From contig CM072877.1 in NCBI GenBank assembly GCA_036937835.1, positions 10,667,001 to 10,731,000 on the forward strand: DNA of 64,000 nt, in the 5' to 3' direction. The position numbers and the translations under genes are program-made. Of the stretch, positions 1 to 12,660 are shown piece by piece. How positions within the stretch are numbered: the first letter of the stretch is position 1; every line of letters starts with the position of its first letter. The notes beneath the pieces were generated by a model, which saw nothing but the letters and a program-made list of their open reading frames with translations, made no database searches and was not told where the DNA came from. The stretch comes from Pampus argenteus. Lineage: Eukaryota > Chordata > Actinopteri > Scombriformes > Stromateidae.

Positions 1-1190
1 AAATGCTCGTGCTGCTCTGTGGGGACACACACGACACATACAAAGACATTAATAATGGGGGCAAAGGAGGGGCAAGTGAGGAAGGAGGGGTAGAGAAGAT
101 AGAAGGGCAAGGGAATTGTAAATTATAGACCTAATTGCCTTCTTTGTAGGCTTGTGCCACCCACAGATTAAGATGCCGCTGTTTTATCTTCATACTTCAG
201 GCAGCCTCACACGCGAAGAGAAAGACTGAGTATGAGACAGCAGAAGGAGATAGAGTGAAGAATTGTTTTAGGTGCACTTAATTTCTCAGTATGACCTCAG
301 TTTATATTGGTGAATGTCAGTGCAGTCAGCAGACCCATACGTGCGTTTGTTTTCTTGACAGCAAGTGAAGAAGACTGCCTGGAGATGTGCTGAAAATAGA
401 TGCAGTGAGCTCCATAACCACTGCATTTGGTACTTAGCTCCTATTCTTTCTTGGTCTCCCTTTTTACTTGCATACAGAAATAGACACAAATATTCTACAC
501 ACTCATAAAGGGCGTGCCCTTTTTAATAAAACAGCCCCAGGTATAGCAGTGTTTGTTGTTTGTCTAGTCAATGTGTGACAGAGATTATACTTTCTTACTT
601 ATTTAAGTAATTGTTCCTTCATTGTCTCACCATTTGCATACCATTTGAATGTAATTTTAAGGCACTTACTAGTGTTTTTCATTTTGTGAGACTTTTACGC
701 CTTACTTTTCAGACTTACTGCAACCTTTATCTATTATTTAAGACTAGATTAGGTATTTGATTATTAATTAAAGTGGAACTTTTAACCATATTACATTAGA
801 TGACAGGAGATCAAAGTTATCACAGTTCATCCTGTGAGGACCATGAATGTGTTTAGCAATCCATCGATATCGTCGATATATATACACACACACAACAATA
901 TAAGACTTTACAAAATTAGGACGTACTATGTAAAATTATTCAGAATGAGTGAGTGCTTTTACTTTATACTTATGTGCATCTTGTATTCTTGTTTTACATA
1001 GTTGTATTGCTAATTATGGTTTTCTCAATGCATCTGATGTAGGGAGGGCATGCTGACACACATACAGACACACACACACACACACACACACAGCTGTGCA
1101 GAAGAATTCCTTGTATACAGGAGAATCTGTGGGTGTACGCCTCCTCCCTGGCAGGTCTGTCAATTATTAAAGCCTGTCCAACACAGGAGG

Positions 1191-1221
<31 letters not shown>

Positions 1222-4200
1222 AGGAGGAGCAGTAGTGCAGTGAAACATATCTCTGTTGCCCCATCTTTCCCTCTCTCTCTTACACTGAATTTCTTCTTCA
1301 GTCAGCTGTATATTCTTCCCTCCACCCACCCGTCCTCCTCTTTCCTGTCTCTGTCCTCTGTCTTCTTTCAAACAGGACTCCTCTGGAGATGTGTTGTGTG
1401 AACAAAGCTCCTTTATGTCTTTTAAAGGAAACATCCAGAGAAAGAAGACACAAATGACCTTTATGTAACAAGTCAATATTAAATACACATTTTAGAAGAA
1501 TAAATTACTCATCTCAAATGCACCAGGCAATCAAGGACAAATCAAAGGTACCTATAGTACCTTGTAACAGAAGCACATTATAACATAAAACATAATATTA
1601 GTTGTGGCATTATCACCACCTTATTTATCAGTTATAGATGAAGCAGAGACTTTTTGGAACCACCAGCACTGAGGCTGGTGTGGACCACATTACAAAGGCA
1701 AAAGAAAATACACAAAGCGCAATATGCTCAGCCTGTATTACAACATAAGTTTAAGACACTGTGAGTGACCTAGGCCCGCATGCAGCATAAATCCACCAGT
1801 TGGCCCCAGGGCAAAAATTCTTCGTGTCCATCATCAGGTGCAGTGCCCACAGCGAAACCAACTACCACTCACATGCTGGAATATTATTTAGCCTCAGGTT
1901 TGCTGTAGGCAAACTTGTCTTTATTGTGTTTTTATTGAGTACACACTTGTTTGTACTGTAATGACAAGCACCACTAATAATTTCTGTTCAAATTTACTTT
2001 TGCTTTGTATGTTATCTGTCACGTGTCATCTGATCTTGTCTGAAGGGGGGAAAAAAGTGTTGGCTGTTCCAAACAATCACACTTAAAGAGGACAATGTTG
2101 CAGACTATTGGTTAGTGTTTCATAGTGTTTCTAAAAGTAGTGACTGAAGTAGATGGGTTAGGGTTGTGAAGAATCGGCATAAGATTTTGCACGTCAGTTG
2201 AAGAATGTTTTCTCTTTCTGCGGTGGATGACAATGACTTCCTCACATTATGTTTGAATTAAGTTATTGCATTAAAATGAGGCTCATTGGATATGACGCAG
2301 AATCACTTTGACTTGTCTACCCTCAACATTGAACAATGTAGCCAAAGTAAGACCCTCAGAGTTTGGGGGCATTATTGAGTCTCTGTACATACTACGATGC
2401 CATCCAGCTCCCTCCACTACATTACTAAAAATAGCTCACCATGCATGTCACTGCAATTCTGCTATACTGCATCTTCCTCTCTGGCAACCCTCTACTTCTT
2501 CTGTTGTAATATATAGTGTGTATGTGTGTGTGTTCTTGTATGACTACATGCATTTTATTGAGTGCATTTGTGTGTGAGTCAAGGACAAAAGGGAACTAAG
2601 GACAGAAAAAGGGACAAAAAAGACTAAAAGTTTGTTTGTGTGTGTGCACTTGTTGGTGATGCAACCAGCCTTGTTTAGGACAGTTGCGATAAATATAGTC
2701 TATGCTCTAATCAGCAGGTGTCCCTCTGAAGCTCTGAGACATTTTCATTTTGCCCTCCTTGTTTTATTATTCAACAGGCCGGGGCAGTCTGATTAGAATC
2801 CATAAACAATGGTGCAAGAGACTCACATCATCCATTATACATGAGAGGAAAGTGAGTTGGAAATGGATAGAGCAAAATGCCTCTCAATCCATCCATGCAA
2901 CAAATCCTCTCTCTGTTCTGTCTTCTCTCATCTCACTGTTTTGCACCCACCTCATATATGATATGTAAGTACAGCACATCAGAGACACAGGCGTGTGTGA
3001 GGTAGTATGGGAGCGATACAGGTGAAAAATGAAAAGAGAAGAGAAGTTGGGGAAGGACAAGAGGAATAGCTCGACAGCCAGATGTGAAATGTATCCTGCA
3101 TGCTCTTAGACATGTGACAGGGCTTTGGGGAGAGAAACAGGTTAGGGAGGGGAGTTTCTGAGGAGAAGAGATTATAGCAGAGAGGAAGAGGAGTGTACGA
3201 GAGAAAAATGGGAGCATATTAAAAATGAAAGGTGGGGTAAACTTGAGGAAACGGGCAGACAGAAAGATCAAGGCCAATAAAACTGACAACAGGCCTCGGC
3301 ATAACTGCATCTTTAAAAATTAACGCTAGCCTAGCCCTAAAATCCTTTGTCATTCAGCCCCTTTTTCCACAGGCCCGTTACACAATCGGGAGGTCCAACA
3401 GGAGTGATAACGATGGCACAGGTTCAAGTTCAGTGTCCTGGATTCAGATCAGATTAGATATTCTGACAGTGATGGAGAGCTGGAGGAGAAAGTGTGAGAG
3501 TTAAATTTATATTCTTAAAGGTACAGTGGAATTCTCGTTGTTTCTGGGATGATTATATCTGATTCTGCATGTTTTACCCTATTAAATATGCTGTGTTGCC
3601 TATATTTTACATTACTGGAAACCATATGTTTTACCTGACCTTGGAAAGTACTAGAGAAAGCAATCTCATCACACGGTCAATTTGGTTTAAAGGACCTTTT
3701 AGACCTTTCTGTCCTATCACTGATCTTGCTCAGCAGATAGTTTACCCAGTTATCATAGTATCTTTGAATTTCAAGTTTTTCTGAGCTCTTTAAGCACTAA
3801 TGAGTCAAGAATGAACTTTTGACATGAACGTAAAACAGCTTTTAAGCCAACACAGGTGGGAAGTCCTAAAACTACTACGAAAATGGAAATTTGAACATCT
3901 ACAATTATCAAATCTTATTATTTAAAGCTCTAAAACAGCTATTAAATAGACTTTTGTAGTGATGTTTTCTCAACGTGGGTTTTTAGATTGATTTCCAGTC
4001 TCTCAGGCATCAATTGGTTTCCATGAATTAATATTAACTTGCAAAGACTTGATGTGTTATTCCCAGCAGCTCCTTACATTACTTTGCTGAATTTGCCGCT
4101 TTGCTCATCTTGGAAAAAAAATAAATATAATTTTATATTATTTTCTCAATGAATCAAAATGTCTCAAGAATAAAATCAAAAGAACTGATTATTAAGCCTC

Positions 4201-7200
4201 CTGATGGCTGGGTTTCCAACATTAATAACATGTAGTTCAAACCTGTCATCCGTTACATCTAACCCAACCTCTCGATCACCACATCTATGCCGTAGTTATA
4301 TAAGGCTTAAAATAAGAGAGTAAAACAAATGGCCATTAAGTAAAACAATTTGGTTCCTCTTAATGTTAAGATTTAAATTTGAAACAAATGATCTCCATGT
4401 CTATAAAAATGGACCCTAAAGACTTGGAGCACACCGCTACATGCAATGTTTCATCCCATTATTGATCCCATATCCAATCATCCTTTCCCTGTGGATTCTG
4501 ATGCTGTTTAACACTGACCATATATCTTTAGAGGACAAGCAGGCTCGTGGCAAACAGGCCATCACTACCCTGACAGTGTTCCCATTGGTCTGAATATCAT
4601 CAGTGCTAATGTCTCCCCGGGCATCTCTCCACTGTAAACAATGGGCTGCCAAGCAAAGAGATTCCTCACTCTTAATGCTCCTTAATTGAATCCTCCACTC
4701 AAATGGACTAATTGAATTGGGTTTCCTACAAATACACACACACGCGCACACACAAAAATGCACAGCTGGGGTGATGAGAACCTGCTGAGAGTCTTGTTGC
4801 ATGTGCTGAGGGCCAAAGGGACTTTGGAAAATTGCAGTCGTATAAGTGTGGTGCATTATGAGACATGTGGGAATGAAGAAACCTGATCGGAGAGCTGATT
4901 AAAATGTCAGTACACTTGTGGCTCACGGCAACCACAGACACCACATTCATTGCTGTGTGATACAGCTGATTCACACACACTCTCTGTAGTAAAAGGCAAC
5001 CTGTTTTATTTTTATGGATAATGTGGCTTTTTCACAGCAGACATTTTTATTTGTCACAGTAGGAAAAGCACTAAAATCATTTAACCATGGCTCAGTTAGT
5101 CTAGTTTTTTTTTTCTTTTTTACACCTGTGCTATTATGACTTCCCTGAACATCTTCTATCTTCTATACAACAGGAGGATGGAAAGAGATGAAGAGGGAGA
5201 AACTTAAAAGGGAAAAGTATTTTTCTGTTAAGATTGAATATGAGTATGAGTAATCTATTGCGTAACATCCCTGGATTCAGTGAACAGGTGACTGCAGGCC
5301 TACAACAAAGACAAGCCGCACCTGTCGACTGTCCCAAATAAACTAAAACACAATATTAATTTGCATTTGTCTGTCAAAACCAATCCTTTCATCGTTCATG
5401 CCATCGTTTACGCCCCCGCAGCCCTGCAAACACTGTTGTCCGATGCCCTTCAGCTGAACGCATCAGCCCTCTTCTCTGGCTGATGAAAAGATCAAAGCAT
5501 TTGCTTCTTTGCTCAATTTCGCAGAATTTTGGTGTGTAAATTGGAGGTAGTCTCTCTCTCTCTGTCTCTCTCTATCTATCTCTCTCTATCTATCTATCTA
5601 CTCTTTTTTTTCCCCCTCCCCTTCGCTCTCAGTTGCTCGTTACTTCTCATGAGCTACTGGAGGGGAGAGTGTGACCTGTTTCATAACCAGCAATCCATAA
5701 ACATGCATGAGATGACACCCACACAGACGAGTACCGGGTACAAGGAGCCAGAGTCTCGTTTGTGTTTCCTATGTATTGTTTGGTGTGTGTGGTGTCCTCC
5801 ACCAAGTCCTCAAAACTAATCAGCACAATGTGTCATTTGTCACTGCTTTTCTTTTCTGATCTGATCTGGCACACCTGTCCGTACGACAGAGACACAACAG
5901 AAGCAATTTTTTAACCAAGCTAGTGTCATGGCTCAAGGGACGGGCACAAGGCACATTTAAGAAGCTGAAAAAAACGATGTTCCCATTTTTATATTTTTAA
6001 ATGACTTAAAACGATTAATGAATTAAAATAGTTGGCAAATTATTTTCTTAATCGACTAATCGTTGCAATTCTTGTTTTCAAAGCTAAAAGAAACTTACAC
6101 TAACTGTTCATAGGAAGCAGCTTGGTGTCAGAGTTGGATGGTTTGATGGATGGATCGTTTTGGGAGAGGACCGTTTTAACTTGCACGACTGCAAGAGATC
6201 ACCAGGAAGAAGTATGAGTTATTTTTTTTGAATAAACGACCGCTGCTTTTGTTGTTGTACAGTCTTAGTCCTTCAGGCACTGTGTTGTACTCTGGCTGGT
6301 TGTCAGATCCATGACTCTCAAAATAATCCACGTGTAACAAAAACAGTCCACAACCTCAATAAACAGGTCATCTTATCGGATAGTTGTTTCATACTCTTCT
6401 GTCAGACTGATGTTCTATGCAAGAGAATCAGATTACAAAAGTTGCAAGGAATAATAAATGAGTTTATGTTCAGTACAGATTTATGTGTTTTTATTTCAAC
6501 GCTTGTGTGAGTCAGTGTGAGATTTATACCTGCAGAGTGAGGACATTTCCTCAAGGGGCAATTTTAAGATTAAGATTTAGGGTTAGAGTAAGGTTTGGGT
6601 TTTACTGCAGTAAATTAAGAGATGGTGTTGTGTAAGTGCTTCTTATGGTTGAGGGCAGAATTGGTATTAGAAAAGTTGGTGTAAGGATTAAGGTTGTGCA
6701 TGAAATACTAATCGTTATAGCTAGGAAACGGGGGATTAATAAAGTCGGTGGGGCGTTTTCATGATCCAAGTGTGTGTGTGCGTGTGTGTATTAGAGAGAA
6801 AAACAAAGCATGAGTATGTTCTCTCTCACTTGTCCCAGTTTACTGTATGAGTTGACAATGACTCAGACTTTAATATAGACACATACACCTGCTGTCATTT
6901 GCGTTAAGCTTCTAAATACGTGTGTGTGTGTGTGTGTGTGACACTATTGTGCATTAAGCAGCTCAACTCTAAGTACCAAAGTGTATTCTGACATGACAGA
7001 AGATCAGCAAAAGGTTAATATATGGAAGAGCAAAACAGATATGCGTGTGTGTGTGGGGGGAGGGGGATTTCATGGGTAAAATCCTTTTGTATGGACGTAC
7101 ATTATCGCATTGATACCTGCGACTGAAACAATTAGTCTTCAAAGATCTGAGGCTGCAGACATAAAGCGTTTAACACTGAAAACCTGCAGAAAGTCCGGCC

Positions 7201-8817
7201 TGCCCTTCAGGAGACAGAAACAAGCATGTAGATAAAATGGAGTGCAATGCATGCACACATCTGGTTGTATACATGAAGACTGATTGTGTTTATTTGTGAG
7301 GTGGAGAGAAACCACTTTCGAGTGAATGCTTCCACATTCATGGGGTCGCGTGCAGGTGAAAGGCTGATAAATATTGGATGTGATTGATCTGCATTTCCTA
7401 TCATCGGGAACCATGGCTCCCTCTGCCATTAACTCCACAAAATTAAACTCTGAAGTGTGTGAATGAAAAAGAGGGGAGCAGAGAGTGTGAGGAAGGAAGA
7501 AAAATGAAAATAAGAGTGCGTGTGTGTGTGTGTGTGTGTGTGTGTTTGCAGTAGCCCTGTTGTAGACGTGAGCAAAAGACACATTCACACACACATGCAC
7601 ACACATATTCTTACTGTAAGCCACCTGCTCAGGACACACTCTGTAGTCACTTGCCAGCGTGTATTTCAAGGTGGCACACTGCACTACATGCAAAGACGGC
7701 TCACACACTGTAAGCTGTGTAACATAAGGAACACTCACACACACACACACTGAGAGAGAGAATGACGTAATAGCACATCAGCCCACATCTGTGGATGTGG
7801 GGAGTCTGCACAGCCAAGTCAAGGTCATTCATTGATTGGATTGGAATCACACAGCAGGGCCTGCTGCCAGCAGCACAGACATGTTGAATTTGCATTGTGA
7901 TCTTGGTGAAGATAGTAGCTGCCTGTCTGCACTTCATGTGTAGACATATGAGCACAGTCACACACGTGCTTTTCGCTGAGCTGCAGCTTCAGCTCATCCT
8001 CAGAGACCTGCAGCCAGCACAGCAGAGAGAGGAGATGACTATCACTTTGCCTCCATGCTGCTTTAACAGCTGGATGCGGAAAATCCACACAGCTCAGACA
8101 CTACAGACGTTTTTTAACTGGTTGGACTCCTGCCAGCCAAACAGTCCGAGTTCCGCCGCTTATTTCTTTTCTTTATTTTCTTCCAGTCTGAATATAACTG
8201 CAGCCCTCTGAATAACTGACCGTGATTGGAATTCGAATCGATTGCGGTGATTGATTAATTGACAGCCGGATCATTTGCCCGCCGGGGTGTGTGAAGGCAG
8301 CAGCCCCATCACTGCGCTGTCCGGCTGGATCGATGCGTCCAGACAGAAAGCCGTTTCTGTTTAAATTACAATGAAAATCAAACGGCGGGCTCTTTTTTAT
8401 AGCAGGTGGTGGACCGTTGAGGTGATGGGGGAAATGTCTCGCCACTGCATGACTGTCATTACACAATGATGCTTCATTCACACCACCGGTGTAGTCCAAA
8501 TGAAACCCAGTTTCAGTTGAATTAAAAGGCTTTGCATGTTAAATTTCTGCAATATAGGTGTAGTTGTGAGTGAATAAAGGGTAATTTAAGCACATATCTA
8601 GCCTGAGGCCAGATGGGACAATCAGCAGACATGCGAAAAGCACAAAGAGCCTCTGCGCATTACAAAAGACAGGGTAGCTGTACCTGGGATAGCGCAGAGG
8701 TAATTCACCAAAACACACAACTGTCACACGCTGTAACTTCACAGGGTCGCACCTGGAGGCTGAAATACTTCATCGAGACTCCCGCTGTAAAGCTGCAGAG
8801 CTCCGGGTGTCACTCAC
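1..8817 (-). other. nsmf: nsmf intron 1 (5' part, runs off the left edge)
   Basis: No exon could be supported here. The stretch holds two CA arrays about 100 bp apart (1068-1092, 1191-1222), GT arrays near 6920-6940 and 7518-7545, a small CT/ATCT tract at 5550-5600, a truncated copy of a dispersed AT-rich repeat near 6005-6072, and a moderately complex block at 4430-4725 with several TAAT cores. The last kilobase before the exon (8210-8520) is richer in CG dinucleotides than the rest, as expected just downstream of a promoter. Assigning it to an intron depends on the nsmf exon call. Confidence 0.6.
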
Positions 8818-8888
8818 CTAACTTTTGCTGCCACAGAAGATATCGCATCGTTTCTTAAATTCTTCCTTTTGGACGCGGCAGTTCCCAT
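8818..8888 (-). CDS. nsmf: nsmf first coding exon (NMDA receptor synaptonuclear signalling and neuronal migration factor), partial gene
   Basis: On the minus strand an ATG at 8888 opens 23 codons plus 2 bases, then a good donor (GTGAGTG) at 8817. The peptide starts MGTAASKRKNLR and ends SSVAAKV with a split Arg codon. From memory this closely matches the vertebrate NSMF (NELF/Jacob) N-terminus, including the Met-Gly N-myristoylation start and the SSVAAKVR block. Jacob shuttles from NMDA receptors to the nucleus and is needed for GnRH neuron migration. The rest of the gene should lie to the left of position 1, since I found no exon 2 (FGEYLSQ-like) in 1-8817. The neighbour supports the call: NSMF sits directly downstream of PNPLA7 on the same strand in human. 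An out-of-frame upstream ATG at 8926 overlaps the start. Identity is fairly sure; the 5' UTR limits are unknown. Confidence 0.85.
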
Positions 8889-9118
8889 GCTGACATGGAA
8901 ACGACGCAGGCAGGAAAACTGTTCATTCCAAACGCTGGAAGGATGGAGGAATGCGACAGTGAAAAGAGTGTAAAAAAAACGAAGAGGGGAAAAAAGAAAT
9001 GCAAAAGTTGAAGGGAAATCCTGGAACAGATGGATGCAAGAAGAGGGACGTCACCCTCTCTCTGTCTCTCTGGATGTGAGCACGTACTGATGTCAGAGTG
9101 TGGCTGAAAATACAGACA

Positions 9119-9172
<54 letters not shown>

Positions 9173-9190
9173 TTTCATTGATCTGAAAAT
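8889..9190 (-). promoter_or_regulatory. putative nsmf 5' leader / promoter region with a CT (GA on the sense strand) array
   Basis: This is the sequence directly upstream of the nsmf start on the minus strand. It contains CG-bearing sequence up to about 8960, a purine-rich stretch, and a pure dinucleotide array of about 50 bp at 9117-9166 (GA on the nsmf sense strand). GA tracts are common in vertebrate promoters. No TATA box was recognised. Location relative to the gene is the only real support. Confidence 0.35.
9117..9166. repeat. CT dinucleotide microsatellite near the nsmf start
   Basis: About 25 uninterrupted CT units. It lies 230 bp upstream of the nsmf ATG on the opposite strand sense (GA). 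Confidence 0.95.
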
Positions 9191-12129
9191 GCAATGGGAG
9201 GATGGTAAGGGGGGTGATATCATCATCATCATCATCAGAGGGGATGGGCAGGTGGGGGTGGCATTGAGATATTGTATGAGGGACACTGGTGCCATACATG
9301 CAGCCCACCTCACCTTTCATCTCATTCATTTGTGGACTATTATCTGTGTATCTTTATTCATTTATTGCCTCAATTAGTCATTTTGGTAAAATTATCGTGT
9401 CTTTATCTCTTTCTCACTAACTCACTCACACACATTGAAATGGAGAGACTCTCATTCACAGCCAAGGACAGAGGGAGCAGTGAGGTTGAGGCGCTGCAGT
9501 GCTCTCTGAGCATCACTTCAAACGGTAGCATGTTCACAACAGCTTCAGATTGTGGCAGGAAAACCTTCAGTGTTATCAGTATTGAAATTAGCAGAAAGGG
9601 CAGTTAATACGATATCTGAAGATCTGAAGTACATTGTGTTCTCCTTCAGTGGTTAAGAATAGTTGCAGTGACTCTTATGGTCTGTGTCTTAGGCAGTAGT
9701 GGAAAACGTATTCAGATCCCTCACTTCACTTCACCAATCAAAGCAGCAGAGAGTGAGATATCCTGACTATTCGACCTCATCTGCCTCCTAAATGTCTCTA
9801 TTCTTTCAAACCTCCAGTTTACAACACAGGCTTTCTCTTAAAAAATGTAAGTCTGATAACATCATAAGGGTTTTTTTTTTTACTTCGGAAATATCAGTTT
9901 TCTCAGGCTGTGAAGTACTTCTCATGTCAAATGAAGTGACGTAGAAATACCTGAAATTTTACCCGACCACAGAATGTAAAAAAGGAGTCCGTTAAGCATT
10001 GAAACATACTATATTGAATATAAATAATAGTACGGATACGTACAGTATGCAGACTCTGAAACTGTTTAATGCTATGCTATACAGCTTGATTTTCTTCTAT
10101 TTGAAGAAATCAATGTTGGCAAAGAAAATGTGTTAACTCACACTGCTCAGAGACAATTAATCATTATAGTCAATGATAGATGATGTGTTGGTTGCAGTGA
10201 TGTATACACACACACACACACACACACACACAGCCGATTAGCCTTCAAACATCAGATCAATCAATCTTTCAATCTACAGGTCATTTCACCAGCTGCTCAA
10301 ATGAGCATGATGTCCTTGGGCTTTATATCTCTTGGTATGTTTCTCCTGCACACACACACACACACACACGCACACTAAGACAAAAGGAATGAAAATCAAT
10401 AAATAAAGCAAAGCACCGTCGGGCTGGTGTGAGCTGCTGTAAGCCATTAAGCAGTAAATAATTCCAGGCAGCTCTGACGAGACTGAGGGAGCGTGTGTGG
10501 ATGGACTGCAGATGAGCACGAGAGAGGGAGGGATGAATGAATGGAGAGGAGATGGGAAAGTGGAGCTCCCCACACGAGCCTGAAAAAGAATGTGATGGAA
10601 AGAGGAAGTATGAATGGACGGCAAGAATCTAAAACAGAAGAGAGGGAAGAACAAGATGGCATGAAGAAGAATGACAGAGACAAAAAGAGATACATGCTTC
10701 CACTCTATGCGGTAATATGTATGCTATCGGCAAACACAGCGGGATACTGCTAGGCTGAAATATGCCGGAAAGGGGTGCAATGAAACAGATTAAAGGTAGT
10801 GAAAATGGGAGGACAAGGAAGACGCATGCAGCCATAAATCCACATCTGCCCAAGATATTTGTGTCTCCTCTGACCCTGACAACCACTCACCATTTGATTG
10901 ATTACATGGCAGATCGATATTTGAGTCTGCAATGGTTACAACAGCAGCTAGCCAAGTGGCCTGGGAGTCACTCAGAAGGCTGAATTTACAGATTTAGTTT
11001 AGGAAAAACAATGCAAAACTGTGAAGCGTGCCTTTTTTTTTTTTTTTGGAGACTTTGGGAAATATTAGAATATCAGGAATGGTGTGCATGCGTGTATGTT
11101 GATAACACGAGGAATTTAAGACTGAAAGCTCGGAAACGCTTTAAGTAAGACCATATTAAACGTTGATACCTAGCCAAGGTAATGCTGATAACATTGAACT
11201 CTTAAAATCATTGTTAATTAACATATACAGTGTTAATTTAAGGATGATAATTTAAAATGTCCCCATGTCCCTATTAATAAAACCCACACAAACCCACAAT
11301 ATTACTTCTTGATGCTAATCTTTGATATTGCATTATAATCTCATTTGTTATATTTGACCGCTTAATTAAACCGTATGCTCATGACCATTAGAGCGAGTTG
11401 CACAAAGCTTCATTGTGAAGTGCTTTACAACCTTTTTTTTTTTTTTTTTTTTTTTTTGAGTCCATGTCATTAGACACAAAATATGAACTATTAATAGTGT
11501 GGAGAAGGTCACATGAAGTGTGGCATATTTTATTCAGAATTACAGGATAAAACTGTAGAAGCTAATATTCTGACTTTTATGTTCTCAAATATTCATCTCT
11601 TTTGTCTTATCTGGAACTGATGCTGAGAATAGTTTCCAGGCTTTAGCTGACTGGTGATGCAAACGGAGACTTTATTAACAGGTCAGAGTTTATTAACCTT
11701 TCTCTGACTGAGGAGGTGACACAGTGTTCACTTCCTCCATATGTGTTAATGTTGCTCCTGGAGCTTCCTTCTGTAATAAATGTGATTTATTATGTTTTAC
11801 TAGAAATGACAGGCCTTTTTTTCCTGCAGTAATTTGATCAATTAGGTAGTTAGTCAATTATGTATCAATATGCTGATTTGAAATTCTAACAACGTATGCT
11901 TTGTATAGACCTTATACTTGATACAGATAGATTTATGCAGTGTTTCTTCTTAAAATTCTTGTATTTTCTACATCAATATATCATATTGGATGAATTGCCT
12001 TAGAGCTTATTGTTCCCCTTAACTTATTATCAAGTCGAATTTAAATTTGTTCACTGCTTTGGTTTATGACTTATTACCTGATTGTACCTGATATGTGTGT
12101 GTTGATTTGCTCTGTAGACGTGACATCTA

Positions 12130-12322
12130 TTGCACGTTTGTCCGTCCTCTGTGGCTCTTCCTAAGGTTTCTTTCTCCTTTTTTTCCCTCTTAAAAGGTTC
12201 TTTGGTGGGCAGGTTTTTCTCACTCGAACCGAGGGTCTAAGGACAGAGGGTGTCTCCCTGTACAGATTGTAAAGCCCTCCGAGACAAACGTATTTTGTGA
12301 CTTTGGGCTGTACAAATAAGAA
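12130..12322 (+). mobile_element. LINE-type 3' tail (L2/Maui-like) fragment
   Basis: The segment carries the phrase order typical of a very common fish retroelement 3' end: a pyrimidine-rich part, then ggtctaaggacagagggtgt, then gattgtaaagccctc, and finally a gggctgtacaaata end that would normally lead into short tandem repeats. Recognition is from memory of this repeat; the exact family is not certain. No coding sequence is attached, so it is a 5'-truncated copy or a SINE that borrows the tail. Confidence 0.6.
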
Positions 12323-12441
12323 ATATGATGACATTTCTATCAGCATCAACCGTACTTTGTTTTGTAAACTAAAATTATGAAAAATGAATTATATAAATTT
12401 AAAAAAAACAAGAGGAGAGAAAATAACATCTGATTAAGACA

Positions 12442-12660
12442 TTGGAGCAGCTCTTCCTCAGCCTCCTCAGACCCCAGGTGCAACATGCCCAGGACTGCCT
12501 GCAGTTTGCATACCAGCCAGGTGTTGGTGTGGAGGATGCTATCCTCTACTTGCGACATCAAGCCCACTCCCATCTGGATAAGGGAAGTGGCACAGTGGGG
12601 ATTCTCTTCTTAGACTTTTCCAATGCCTTTAATACCATCCATCCAATTATCAAAATAGTT
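12442..12660 (+). pseudogene. decayed LINE reverse transcriptase fragment
   Basis: Translation gives about 70 residues containing LQFAYQPGVGVEDA followed by LFLDFSNAFNTI. The F-x-D-F-S-x-A-F-N-T-I motif is the hallmark of the palm region of non-LTR reverse transcriptases common in fish genomes. The frame is lost after the motif, where sequence resembling a different AT-rich repeat (12640-12705) takes over, and no endonuclease or second half of the polymerase is present. It is a dead remnant. It sits just after an unrelated LINE tail, so the two are probably independent insertions. Confidence 0.8.

Noticed and set aside
994..1488. A 164-codon minus-strand open frame
   Set aside because: It runs through two CA arrays and a pyrimidine-rich stretch, with no recognisable domain and no splice logic.
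8939..9313. Upstream part of a 152-codon minus-strand frame
   Set aside because: It crosses the CT/GA array; only its last 24 codons are of interest, as an upstream ORF of nsmf.
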